DNA of 64,000 nucleotides from Bacteroidota bacterium (lineage in GTDB: Bacteria > Bacteroidota > Ignavibacteria > UBA10030 > UBA8401), in NCBI GenBank assembly GCA_021796215.1, contig JAJYOK010000003.1, positions 204,600 to 268,599 of the forward strand, given 5' to 3'. A program made the translations under genes and the position numbers. How positions within the stretch are numbered: position 1 is the first letter of the stretch; every line of letters starts with the position of its first letter. The notes beneath the pieces were generated by a model. The model saw only the letters and a list, made by a program, of their open reading frames with translations. It was not told where the DNA came from and ran no database searches. Shown piece after piece: positions 1 through 7,908 of the stretch.

Positions 1-558
1 TTCGGTGAGTCTTATGTGGCTCATCGAATGCGCTCCGATTTCAATTCCCGCTTCATGCATTTCCAAAATATGGTTGTCATCCAACAACGGCACCTGCGGA
101 AGTTTAAGGTGCGCATCCCACACATTGGTTCTGATCGAGCGGTCTCCCAGCACAAATACAACCGCCTTCATACCGAATTCCTGTAACAACGGAAATGCAA
201 TTTGATATGTATCCAGATATCCGTCATCGAATGTTAAAATGATCGGCTTGTGCGGCAACTCCAAACGTTTCTCAGAGGCAATCCGGTAATCTTCAAACGT
301 GATGGGCGTAAATCCCCACCGGTCCAGCCATTCAAGATGTTTGCGGAATTCGTCTTCAGGGAGACAGAATTTGCAGACATTTTCTTTTCCGGCGTTTTTC
401 ACGATACGGTGATAAACCAGAATTTTGATTGTACGAGAACCGTTTTGTCTCAACGACTCGCTTTCCGCTCTTTCCGGCGGTTGTGTCTGATATCTATGTT
501 CAGGAATCATATTCAGCCCGCTGTTCTTTTCAAATAAGAATGCAAACTCCTGCTGCAT
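1..558 (-). CDS. Polysaccharide deacetylase (NodB family), C-terminus cut off by window edge
   Basis: Partial gene; 186 codons are visible from an ATG at 558. The protein has the NodB homology motif 'ILTFDDGYLDTYQIAFP' (the DD pair supplies catalytic base and metal ligand) and a later 'GIEIGAHSMSHIRLTE' matching the H-x-x-x-H metal motif of carbohydrate esterase family 4. An N-terminal 'ILVYHRI' is also typical. No clear signal peptide is visible in the first 45 residues. Known role of the family: removal of N- or O-acetyl groups from amino-sugar polymers. The start codon directly abuts the stop of the upstream glycosyltransferase gene, so it is the last visible gene of the exopolysaccharide operon. 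A substrate in the surface polysaccharide is inferred from context. Confidence 0.88.
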   Translation of the reverse strand, partial: MQQEFAFLFEKNSGLNMIPEHRYQTQPPERAESESLRQNGSRTIKILVYHRIVKNAGKENVCKFCLPEDEFRKHLEWLDRWGFTPITFEDYRIASEKRLELPHKPIILTFDDGYLDTYQIAFPLLQEFGMKAVVFVLGDRSIRTNVWDAHLKLPQVPLLDDNHILEMHEAGIEIGAHSMSHIRLTE

Positions 559-1812
559 TTAGTACACCGTGATTTGTCGTTTGACTGTATTTCCATTGGT
601 ATTGCGCATAACGTGAGGTTTATTTCTGTGCACAATTTCCTCATAGCATTCTTCCATGCGGCGGCTGATAATTGACCAATCGTAGCGCGTACGCGCTATT
701 TCGTATCCACATGCAGCAAGCCGCTCTCTTTTTTGCTTGTCATTGAGAAGTTCAACAATCGCATCAGCAAACGATGAAGGCTTGTCCCGCACCAAAAGCG
801 ATTCACCGTCTTGGACATCAATTCCTTCGCAACCAATGCTTGTCGTGACAATCGGTTTATTTACCGCCATCGCTTCGACAACTTTGAGGCGCGTTCCCCC
901 TCCCATGCGGAGAGGCACGACATAAACACTTGCTTTTTGCATATACGGACGCACATCTTCAACGTAACCGGTGATAATAATATTGTGTGACGCCCGCTTT
1001 AAAAGATTTTTCGGCGGTTGGCTTCCGACAATGTAAAGTTTTACCCCGGGAATTTTTTTAAGCACCAGAGGGAAAATTTCATTGAGGAAATACAACATTC
1101 CGTCGTAATTCGGAACGTAACCCATCATTCCCGTGAACACAAGCGAAAACGGTTCAATAGACGCATCCGCCGGAGTAAAATAAGAAGTATCAACGCCGTT
1201 CGGAATAACGTATTTCGGAATTTCCGGCACATCGTTATCGAGAATGGATTTGTCTCTCGACGATGTTGCAAAAATTGCATCGCTTTTTTTGCACGCTTTG
1301 ATCTCTTCGGAAAAGAATGTTTTATATTCCCGGCGATAATACATACGGCGCAAGAACGATGGCACGCTTGCCCCAATCCGCCGGAAGTTGTCATACTCGA
1401 CATTGTGTGCATCGAGAATTGTGACAGCATCCGTCTCGTACTGAAATGCACCCATCACGGCAAATTCCAATTGCACGATATCGTATTCATTTTTCTCCAG
1501 CAGTCTGTTTATCAGCAATTGCATTTCGTGAGTGTACGTGATTAATCGGGAAAAGCTTTGTTTTGTCAGAAGAGCGTACGACTGGCCTACCCGCCGGTTA
1601 TGTTGAATCCATGGATGCGGCGGTATGAGGTGGATATTGTTTACTTGTTTTCCGAAGTGTTCGTTGAGAAGCCGATAATCTTTTTGATTGCCGTACGCTG
1701 CTATGGTCACATTGTGGTGCTCTGCCATATGTTTCAGCAAATGGTAAATGCGTAACGCGCCGCCAAATGTCGGCGGTACCGGTGTGTACGGCATTACATG
1801 CAGAATTTTCAT
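559..1812 (-). CDS. Glycosyltransferase family 4 (GT-B fold)
   Basis: 417-residue protein. The N-terminal half begins 'MKILHVMPYTPVPPTFGGAL', the GT4-like acceptor domain with its glycine-rich loop. The C-terminal half carries 'VFTGMMGYVPNYDGMLYF' and, near residue 300, 'PLRMGGGTRLKVVEAMAVNK', which contains the E-x7-E-like nucleotide-sugar contact of GT4 enzymes. No membrane segment is evident, so it should act at the inner face of the membrane, adding a sugar to a lipid-linked intermediate. An AAGGGA ribosome-binding site precedes the ATG. It sits between the WecG-like transferase gene and the deacetylase gene with a zero-base junction to the latter. The sugar transferred cannot be told from the sequence. 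Confidence 0.9.
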   Translation of the reverse strand: MKILHVMPYTPVPPTFGGALRIYHLLKHMAEHHNVTIAAYGNQKDYRLLNEHFGKQVNNIHLIPPHPWIQHNRRVGQSYALLTKQSFSRLITYTHEMQLLINRLLEKNEYDIVQLEFAVMGAFQYETDAVTILDAHNVEYDNFRRIGASVPSFLRRMYYRREYKTFFSEEIKACKKSDAIFATSSRDKSILDNDVPEIPKYVIPNGVDTSYFTPADASIEPFSLVFTGMMGYVPNYDGMLYFLNEIFPLVLKKIPGVKLYIVGSQPPKNLLKRASHNIIITGYVEDVRPYMQKASVYVVPLRMGGGTRLKVVEAMAVNKPIVTTSIGCEGIDVQDGESLLVRDKPSSFADAIVELLNDKQKRERLAACGYEIARTRYDWSIISRRMEECYEEIVHRNKPHVMRNTNGNTVKRQITVY

Positions 1813-1860
1813 GCGTTCATTTCCCTTGAGAATAGAAATACATTTTTACGATGTGAAAAT

Positions 1861-2778
1861 TCATGAGAACACTCTTTCCCTAATTATTTTTTGGAGCCTT
1901 CGCGGGAAAAGCTTTTTTGCAAAAAGGAGGGAAAAGAACATCGGAATTTCGACGATCACTCTCTCCCATTTCGCATTTGGCTCCTGTATAAAGCGATAAA
2001 ACCATTCGAACCCGATTTTACGAATCCACAACGGCGCTCTTTTCCGCGTTAACGAGAGGAAATCAAACAGACCTCCGACCGCTATACAGATTTTTGCTTT
2101 CAACTCATGCGCATGACGGCTCGTCCATATTTCCTGCAGCGGAGTTCCAAGCGCGACAAGAACAATATCAGGGTGCACAGCATTAATTTCGTCAACGATC
2201 ATCGCTTCTTCACCGGAACGGAAATGCCCTTCGTGAAATCCGACGATGCGGAGACGCGGATATTTGAGGAACAAAAGCATGCAGCACCGCTCTACAACCT
2301 GAAGTTTTGCACCGAATAAATACACCGACCAACCGCGTTCTTCAGCAATTTTTAAAATCGCAGGGGTGAAATCTGTCCCGTTTAGATTTTCTATGATAGG
2401 ATGCCCGGTAAAACGTCCGCCGATTTTCAATCCGCTGCCGTCTGCCAAAACCAAATCTCCCAAATTGATGCAATATTTGAGAACGCGATTCCGTTGTGCG
2501 ACACAAATACTGTGAACATTGCTGAAAAATATTTTTCTCGCTCGTCCTGAATTTTCTTCCACATAGCGGGAGACAATTTTTCGCGCGGTGTCACCGTCTA
2601 TATTATCAATTCTTGTTCCCAGCAAATAAAAAGTTTGAAGGTTAAATTGCGGTTCCGTTTCCGCTGTTCCGCTCTTCACCTCATAGCGCAGCAGCGTGCG
2701 TGTCTTCACGCTGTCGTTGAATTCCCTTTGTTGCACTCCGACTCGTTCAGCAACATTTTTTCTTTTTTCTTCAACCAT
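1861..2778 (-). CDS. WecG/TagA/CpsF family glycosyltransferase
   Basis: Family members add an N-acetylmannosamine-type sugar to undecaprenyl-PP-GlcNAc or a similar acceptor. The conserved core is present: 'LADGSGLKIGGRFTG', 'ENLNGTDFTPAILKIAEE', 'VYLFGA', 'DIVLVALGTPLQEIW' and 'VGGLFDFLS...RAPLWIRKIGFEW'. The C-terminal basic/amphipathic stretch ('FFSLLFAKKLFPRRLQK') suits peripheral membrane contact. I chose the ATG at 2778 (305 residues), which overlaps the end of the ligase gene by 8 bases; in-frame ATG codons at 2811 and 2835 would add 11 or 19 residues lying wholly inside the neighbouring gene. Residues before about 40 are not conserved in the family, so the start remains uncertain. Confidence 0.87.
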   Translation of the reverse strand: MVEEKRKNVAERVGVQQREFNDSVKTRTLLRYEVKSGTAETEPQFNLQTFYLLGTRIDNIDGDTARKIVSRYVEENSGRARKIFFSNVHSICVAQRNRVLKYCINLGDLVLADGSGLKIGGRFTGHPIIENLNGTDFTPAILKIAEERGWSVYLFGAKLQVVERCCMLLFLKYPRLRIVGFHEGHFRSGEEAMIVDEINAVHPDIVLVALGTPLQEIWTSRHAHELKAKICIAVGGLFDFLSLTRKRAPLWIRKIGFEWFYRFIQEPNAKWERVIVEIPMFFSLLFAKKLFPRRLQKIIRERVFS

Positions 2779-4330
2779 TGCTTTCCCCAAGGGGGCTTTC
2801 AACTTGTTCATCGGCGATATGCGAACTCCGCGCATCGATGTATTCGAGAGCCGGAACTAATCCCATCAGTGTACCGAGATAAATCATATTGCGATAATAA
2901 GTTAGCTGGAGGTCGTAGTACGATACAACGATCTGATTAACCGCAGCTACGACGGCCAACGCGCATACGGCTTTCAAATAAGGGTTTTTCAGTTTCATGA
3001 ACACATTCGCCCCATGACATGCAAAACAATCGAGAAAAAACCAAAAAAGGAAATATCCGACAGCGCCGGTTTTGACAATCAACCAGAGCACTTCATCGTG
3101 CGGAATATAGTCGCGCAGCGGAAACGCAATCGGTACTAACTTTAGCGGCTGAAGGTACTTGTTGCCGAAACCGATACCTATGACCGGAGCAGTTTTCACG
3201 GTTTGTGCGAGATCGTACTTTTCTTGTTCGCGATAAAGGTTCGAGTAATAGCGGTCGCCTTCTTCTTCTTTATCTTTGGTTAATGCGGTCTTAATCAACT
3301 TCACCGGCGATGCAAGTTTGCTTTCACTGTTCCAAAATATTCCTGCATAGAGCGCAATAAGAATAAGGAACGGAAAAGCACCTTTGATGAATGCCCACGT
3401 CTGCCGCGGAGGAAGCAGCACGAAGAAAGCAGCCAGTGTCGGCACAATAGCGGCGTACGCCGCGCGCCGCTGCCCTGCAAAGAAACCCATCATTAAAGGA
3501 AACAGTAAAAGAAGAAGCGCAAAGCGCTGGCTCGTCTTTGCATTGAACAGCACCAATGCGAACAACAGTACAACAAGCGTGAACATGAAGACAGGATCCT
3601 CATGATTGGTCAATGTTGCAATTCCTCTAAAGGTGAACCCGAGATGGATGAATCGCTCGATAGCCTGAAAAGCTTTGAACGAAATCGCTAAGATACACAC
3701 CCACAACAGCGCACGGACATCTTTTTCCGTCTGGACAATCTGCGGGACAAGCGCATACATTGCACCGAAATAAAAAAGCGCCCGCACTTCCCACAATGCC
3801 GGAAGAAAGCTTCCACCGGTTTTCAATCCGTATACGACAAAAGCGATAATGCCGACGTAAAAAGCAACCATTGTTCCCCACGCAGGAATTCGGTTCAAGT
3901 GCCTGTTCTTCCTGTAACAGAGTACGCCAAACCACACCGCAAGTATGAAAAGAAGTTGAACTTCAAGAGGATTAAGAACTGCGGCGCTGATGGAAGGCAG
4001 ATAAGGAATTTCTTTTATGTTGTGAAAATACGCCACCTTCAGCGTTATCGGATCGAATTCGGGAATAATGAATTGATCGAACAACAGCACAAATCCGATA
4101 AAAAGATAAAACCCCCATTCAACCCGGAACAATGTCAGCGTCGCAACGATGGTGAGTCCTACAAACGCAACAGCGGCAAAAATATTTCCGTACGTCAAAA
4201 TAAGAATTGCCGAAACGCCGAGTGTTCCTGCCAGCATGACGAGAATCGTTGCTTTGCTGTCGCGGGGAATGCCCAGCCACTCCACGCAACGAACAAAAGG
4301 CGAAATCTCCTTGACAAACGTTTCTGACAT
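2771..4330 (-). CDS. O-antigen ligase/polymerase-like integral membrane protein (Wzy_C/WaaL superfamily)
   Basis: 519 residues with about a dozen hydrophobic segments and a large periplasmic loop around residues 345-430. That loop contains 'DRYYSNLYREQEKYDLAQ' followed by 'APVIGIGFGNKYLQP', the arrangement of the Wzy_C domain in which an arginine and a 'GxGxG...P' region bind the lipid-linked glycan. A conserved-type 'GQRRAAY' precedes it. Known role of the superfamily: polymerising repeat units (Wzy) or transferring the glycan to a carrier (WaaL). With Wzz-like and Wza-like proteins nearby, polymerisation of an exopolysaccharide is the more likely role, but sequence alone does not separate the two. 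Confidence 0.85.
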   Translation of the reverse strand: MSETFVKEISPFVRCVEWLGIPRDSKATILVMLAGTLGVSAILILTYGNIFAAVAFVGLTIVATLTLFRVEWGFYLFIGFVLLFDQFIIPEFDPITLKVAYFHNIKEIPYLPSISAAVLNPLEVQLLFILAVWFGVLCYRKNRHLNRIPAWGTMVAFYVGIIAFVVYGLKTGGSFLPALWEVRALFYFGAMYALVPQIVQTEKDVRALLWVCILAISFKAFQAIERFIHLGFTFRGIATLTNHEDPVFMFTLVVLLFALVLFNAKTSQRFALLLLLFPLMMGFFAGQRRAAYAAIVPTLAAFFVLLPPRQTWAFIKGAFPFLILIALYAGIFWNSESKLASPVKLIKTALTKDKEEEGDRYYSNLYREQEKYDLAQTVKTAPVIGIGFGNKYLQPLKLVPIAFPLRDYIPHDEVLWLIVKTGAVGYFLFWFFLDCFACHGANVFMKLKNPYLKAVCALAVVAAVNQIVVSYYDLQLTYYRNMIYLGTLMGLVPALEYIDARSSHIADEQVESPLGESNG

Positions 4331-4342
4331 AATTATGCGTTC

Positions 4343-4510
4343 TTACGGTTTAGGAATTTGTTTTGTGTAAAGCTCATAGAGAACAATCGCTACTTGCATC
4401 AGCGTGATCAGGGCAATAGTGAAGTAGGTAGAAATCTTCACGCGCTTCACATGCTTCCCGACGATAATGGCAAGAATATAACCTCCGATTAACCCTCCTA
4501 AAGACAGCAT
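4343..4510 (-). CDS. Small two-helix membrane protein of the exopolysaccharide operon (55 aa)
   Basis: A short gene easily missed because it is only 55 codons. It starts 'MLSLGGLIGGYILAIIVGKH' and contains a second hydrophobic segment 'FTIALITLMQVAIVLYEL', ending 'YTKQIPKP'. Two membrane helices are separated by a basic turn (KHVKRVK), giving a probable hairpin with a cytoplasmic loop. An AGGAG ribosome-binding site lies 9 bases before the ATG, inside the last codons of the upstream CpsD-like gene, and the gene exactly fills the gap before the ligase gene (12 bases between stop and next start). I do not recognise a family. By position it could assist the ligase/polymerase or the chain-length complex; that is inference. 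Confidence 0.7.
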   Translation of the reverse strand: MLSLGGLIGGYILAIIVGKHVKRVKISTYFTIALITLMQVAIVLYELYTKQIPKP

Positions 4511-4516
4511 AACAAT

Positions 4517-5362
4517 CTACTCCTGTTCATCTTTCACGCGGTTCAAAATGAATCCGATTACTTGTCGTTCGTTTAACCGCCTGAACACTTTTTCCACATC
4601 GTGACGTTTCGTCATTGTGGAATCAACCACCATGACAACACCGTCGAGGCGATTTGCAAAAAGCACCGGAAAATCTTCTGTATTCATTGCCGGCATATCA
4701 ACGACGATGAATTCATAATCCTGCTGAAGCGCCGAAATGACATCGCTGAACGCAGTCATTTGCTCAAGCCTGAGGCGCTGTGGATTGGAGAAATTCAATG
4801 AGCGGTGAAAGCGATTCCCATTCGCTCCCCACTGCTGTCCATGCCCACTTAAAGATCCCGCTGAAAGAAGATGGAGATGGTCAACCGCCGTTTGCCACAC
4901 ATGAATGTTGCTGCTGCTGAGCGCATCAAGCAAACCAGGCCCTTGCGGAGCGCCAAATACTTCATGCAAGGTTGGGTGTTGTATATTCAAATCCACAAGA
5001 ATTGTTTTTTTCTTGTATCCAAGCGTCAGCGAAACTGCAAGATTCGAAGCAACGAGAGATTTTCCTTCTCCCGCATTCGCGCTCGTGATTCCGAGAGCAA
5101 GCTGAACTTCATTTCCCTCTTTTGACAACAGTGAGTAGTTGAAAGAATTATAATAGGGAAATGCAACAGTTTGCGGATCCACTGTCCTTCTGCGTATGGG
5201 GTTCAGCACGATAGATTTGGGAATTTGTGTAATTGCCTTTGCTTGTGGATTTGCCGGAGGAATTGGCAAGCGGGAAATTCCTTCTTCAATGTGAATGTCC
5301 GTTTTATTTTCTTCATTCATTGAAATTACTTTAGCCTTCACGTTTAGTCCGTTTATGATCAC
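4517..5362 (-). CDS. CpsD/CapB-like ATPase (BY-kinase fold) without tyrosine tail
   Basis: 281-residue P-loop ATPase of the exopolysaccharide co-polymerase family. Walker A is 'ITSANAGEGKSLVASNLA', Walker A' is 'ILVDLNIQHPTLHEVFG', and Walker B is 'FIVVDMPAM'. These match bacterial tyrosine autokinases such as CpsD and the Wzc C-terminal half. The usual C-terminal cluster of tyrosines is absent: the protein ends 'LNRVKDEQE'. So it may be an ATPase that regulates polymerisation without autophosphorylation, or may phosphorylate elsewhere. The start ATG overlaps the stop of the Wzz-like gene by 4 bases (ATGA), which indicates translational coupling and fits a split Wzc arrangement (membrane part plus separate cytoplasmic ATPase). 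Confidence 0.87.
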   Translation of the reverse strand: MIINGLNVKAKVISMNEENKTDIHIEEGISRLPIPPANPQAKAITQIPKSIVLNPIRRRTVDPQTVAFPYYNSFNYSLLSKEGNEVQLALGITSANAGEGKSLVASNLAVSLTLGYKKKTILVDLNIQHPTLHEVFGAPQGPGLLDALSSSNIHVWQTAVDHLHLLSAGSLSGHGQQWGANGNRFHRSLNFSNPQRLRLEQMTAFSDVISALQQDYEFIVVDMPAMNTEDFPVLFANRLDGVVMVVDSTMTKRHDVEKVFRRLNERQVIGFILNRVKDEQE

Positions 5363-6714
5363 TGAGAAATACTGCTGCTTTCAGGGATGTAAGCGATGAT
5401 TGGTTTTTGGTACACTTCAAAATCTTCCTTGTGACGCATTGTCGTATCAAGAAGCTCAGATGTTGCCGCAGTGAGCAGCCCGATAATCAGTCCCACACCT
5501 AGCCCGCCTAAAATAATCAGCAAGCGGTTTGGCTTTGACGGTTCCGTCGGCACTAATGGGGGATCTATAACGAGAAACTGATTTTTTTGCTCTCTGCCAA
5601 GATCGCGTGTCGTACGCGCCTGTTCGAGTTTGATCTTCATCTCATTATAAAGTTTTCTATAAATGTCGAAATTTGATTCCGTGTTTTCATTTTCCTGATT
5701 AGTAACCGTTGATTGCTGCATGTCGCTGATGACCCTCGCTCTTTCCTGTTCAGCTTCCATTCGTTTGCTCTGCTGCTGGTCCACCGCTTTCTCAAGTGTT
5801 GAACGCATAACAACGAAAAGATCGCTGATTTGATGAGTGAGCTTCTGCACTTCGGGATACCTTTGTGTATATCTGTTTGAATAGTCGTCGTATTTGTTCA
5901 AGAGCGAATTCAACTGAGCCGCATAAGGAACATTCATTTGTCCTAATTCGTATGCCGCATTTCTTCCCTTATCGGTTTCCATCGGATCGGGATAGGTACG
6001 AACAATTGCGAGCGCCCGTTCATAGGTTTTCGCTTGCGCGTTGATGTCGCGGAGATTCTGATCTGACTCCTCCAATTGCGAATTGATCATGTGCTCTGTT
6101 CCGGGCGATGTCTGAATATTCTGGCGCAGTTCCGTCAGCATTTCCTGCTGGCTCGTTTCGAAACGTTGACGTAATTCTTCCAATTTGTTCTCAAAAAATT
6201 CGACAGCCATTTCGTTCCGCTGGTTTTCTACCTGAATGATGGTTCGAATAAAAATATCGGCAAGAAGTTTTACCGCCTTTTGCGCCCGCACAGGATCAGT
6301 ATCAAGATAGGCGATCCTAAAGGACGACGAGCCGGGACGTTCTGTGGAAATGTTTTTCCGGACTTGCTTGAATAATTTTTGCTGCGCTTCTGTCGTCATC
6401 ATTCTTGGTCCTGCGAGCTGCAGGCTGTCCACAATAGACTGAATGGTATTCGTGCTGTACACAATTTCATTGAAGGTTTTTAAAATATCCTCAGATGCCA
6501 TTGTGACTGCCATTTCGTAGCTGACAAGCGGGTTGAGCACTTGGTCTCGTTGAACAAGAATTGTTGTTGACGATTCGTATTTGCGCGGCAACAGAAAAGC
6601 CCCCGCCGTGCAAATTGCGACTACGAGGACAACAGGAATGAAAATAAGTTTGCGCCTGCGTCGTAAAATTCTCAGAACTTGCTGTGCGTTAAACTGTGCA
6701 TATTCCAACGGCAA
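5359..6714 (-). CDS. Wzz/GumC-like polysaccharide co-polymerase (chain-length determinant)
   Basis: 451 residues. A first membrane helix lies near residues 23-44 ('IFIPVVLVVAICTAGAFLLP'), followed by the conserved 'YESSTTILVQ' Wzz start. A long periplasmic part has coiled-coil character from about 165 to 370 (many Glu/Gln/Arg, e.g. 'LEELRQRFETSQQEMLTEL'). The Pro-rich 'PPLVPTEPSKPNR' precedes the second helix near 405-428 ('LIILGGLGVGLIIGLLTA'). This is the PCP-2 type architecture that sets chain length and couples the inner membrane to the Wza exporter. It is the first gene of the minus-strand operon and is separated by a 439-base divergent promoter region from the Wza-like gene. Confidence 0.9.
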   Translation of the reverse strand: MPLEYAQFNAQQVLRILRRRRKLIFIPVVLVVAICTAGAFLLPRKYESSTTILVQRDQVLNPLVSYEMAVTMASEDILKTFNEIVYSTNTIQSIVDSLQLAGPRMMTTEAQQKLFKQVRKNISTERPGSSSFRIAYLDTDPVRAQKAVKLLADIFIRTIIQVENQRNEMAVEFFENKLEELRQRFETSQQEMLTELRQNIQTSPGTEHMINSQLEESDQNLRDINAQAKTYERALAIVRTYPDPMETDKGRNAAYELGQMNVPYAAQLNSLLNKYDDYSNRYTQRYPEVQKLTHQISDLFVVMRSTLEKAVDQQQSKRMEAEQERARVISDMQQSTVTNQENENTESNFDIYRKLYNEMKIKLEQARTTRDLGREQKNQFLVIDPPLVPTEPSKPNRLLIILGGLGVGLIIGLLTAATSELLDTTMRHKEDFEVYQKPIIAYIPESSSISQ

Positions 6715-7153
6715 CTCCTTGTTTTTCTAATTCATCTTAAATCAACAACGAAGTATAGCACAACTCGTGTGCCACAACATCTTTGTGCATAAAATGCCTG
6801 CTCATTACTGAATTATTCCGCAAACATGCAGCGCATGATTAAGATTTTTTTATTGCAATGCATCAGTTCTCTTTTCCGCAGAAGCTGAAGTGCGTAAGAA
6901 GGTTACATCGTCGCTGCAAAATTGTATAAGAATGTTACACCTTCATTTTTCCGTCCCCACAATTTTGCAGGTACTGAAAAAACATTCGATGCGTCCTTCT
7001 CATTCAAAATCCTTCATAACTTTCAATTCATTGCACATTCTACTTTGAACGCGGGCGCAATTTTCATTCATCATTATACTGGCACATCATTTGTCTTCTT
7101 TCTGCGAAGACGATGAATGATGCATCAAACAAAGGATAAGCAGGTAACGAGAA
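6715..7153. promoter_or_regulatory. Divergent promoter region of the two exopolysaccharide operons
   Basis: AT-rich spacer between the Wzz-like gene (minus) and the Wza-like gene (plus). No convincing coding frame was found. It must hold the promoters of both operons. It contains two near-identical 13-mers, TAAGAAGGTTACA at 6895-6907 and TAAGAATGTTACA at 6927-6939, spaced 32 bases start to start (about three helical turns). I could not assign -35/-10 boxes with confidence. Confidence 0.6.
6895..6939 (+). repeat. Direct repeat pair of 13 bases, candidate operator
   Basis: TAAGAAGGTTACA (6895-6907) and TAAGAATGTTACA (6927-6939) differ at one base and lie on the same face of the helix, midway in the divergent exopolysaccharide promoter region. 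The spacing suits binding of a dimeric regulator to both copies. No regulator gene is adjacent, so this is inference from spacing and position only. Confidence 0.4.
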
Positions 7154-7882
7154 ATGGTGGATGAACAAGCGTACAAAGTCGGGCGGGGAATATTTTTGGC
7201 GGGAATTGTGCTGCTGGCATTTTTGCAGTACGGCTGCACTTCGCAAAACACAACGCAGAATACATCATCGGCATACTCACGCTCAAGCTCCGGAGTGCTC
7301 TTTATGAAAATGCAGTCCGATGTGTATGCCATCAAAGAAGGCGACAAAATTGATCTTTCGGTGTGGGATTATCCGGAATTTAAAACTTCGTCAACAGTAA
7401 ATCAGGAAGGAACAGTCACCGTTCCTCTTATCGGAGATATCCAGGCCGCGGGCATGACGAAGGATGAATTTATAGATCAGCTTAAAAAGAAGCTGGCAGA
7501 ATATGTAAAAGGAGAACCGAAAATTACACTTTCCATATCAAGCCCGATGACTCAAAAGGTAACTGTCATCGGTGCAGTAACGAAACAGGACAATTATCCG
7601 GTAACTTCGCAGGTTTCACTGCTCGAGATTTTATCGGCGGCAGGCGGAACAACAGCGGATGCCGATTTGTACCACATAAAAATTATTCGTTTCGAAAGCG
7701 GCGGAGATCCGGATGTTGTTGATCTTGCCGATGCAATGGAAACGGGTAAAGTTGAAACTCTCCCGAAGGTCCGTCCCGGCGACACGGTGTATGTTCCGCA
7801 GAAAGAAAATGTCGTCCGCTCACTGTCGGTTTTTCTGAGCGATGCAATCCTGTTGCTGGGAATTTTTAGAGTGCTCTATTAA
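7154..7882 (+). CDS. Wza-like polysaccharide export outer-membrane lipoprotein (Poly_export + SLBB)
   Basis: 242 residues. The N-terminal hydrophobic segment 'IFLAGIVLLAFLQYGC' is a signal peptide with a lipobox-like cysteine at about residue 25. The Poly_export domain follows: 'YAIKEGDKIDLSVWDYPEF' and 'VNQEGTVTVPLIGDIQAAG'. An SLBB domain comes next ('VTVIGAVTKQDNYPVTSQ', 'LLEILSAAGGTTADAD'). The last 18 residues ('SVFLSDAILLLGIFRVLY') are hydrophobic and may be the barrel-forming or membrane-inserting helix seen at the C-terminus of Wza. Shorter than E. coli Wza, as in many Bacteroidota-type exporters. It heads the plus-strand operon and should form the outer-membrane channel working with the divergent Wzz-like protein. 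Confidence 0.9.
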   Translation: MVDEQAYKVGRGIFLAGIVLLAFLQYGCTSQNTTQNTSSAYSRSSSGVLFMKMQSDVYAIKEGDKIDLSVWDYPEFKTSSTVNQEGTVTVPLIGDIQAAGMTKDEFIDQLKKKLAEYVKGEPKITLSISSPMTQKVTVIGAVTKQDNYPVTSQVSLLEILSAAGGTTADADLYHIKIIRFESGGDPDVVDLADAMETGKVETLPKVRPGDTVYVPQKENVVRSLSVFLSDAILLLGIFRVLY

Positions 7883-7908
7883 CAACTATCATCTCAAAAG
7901 AAATTGAA

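Noticed and set aside
1018..1545. Long open frame antisense to the GT4 glycosyltransferase gene
   Set aside because: Complementary shadow of a well-supported gene; no domain seen. The same applies to other antisense frames such as 16721-17149, 36742-37458 and 46638-47510.
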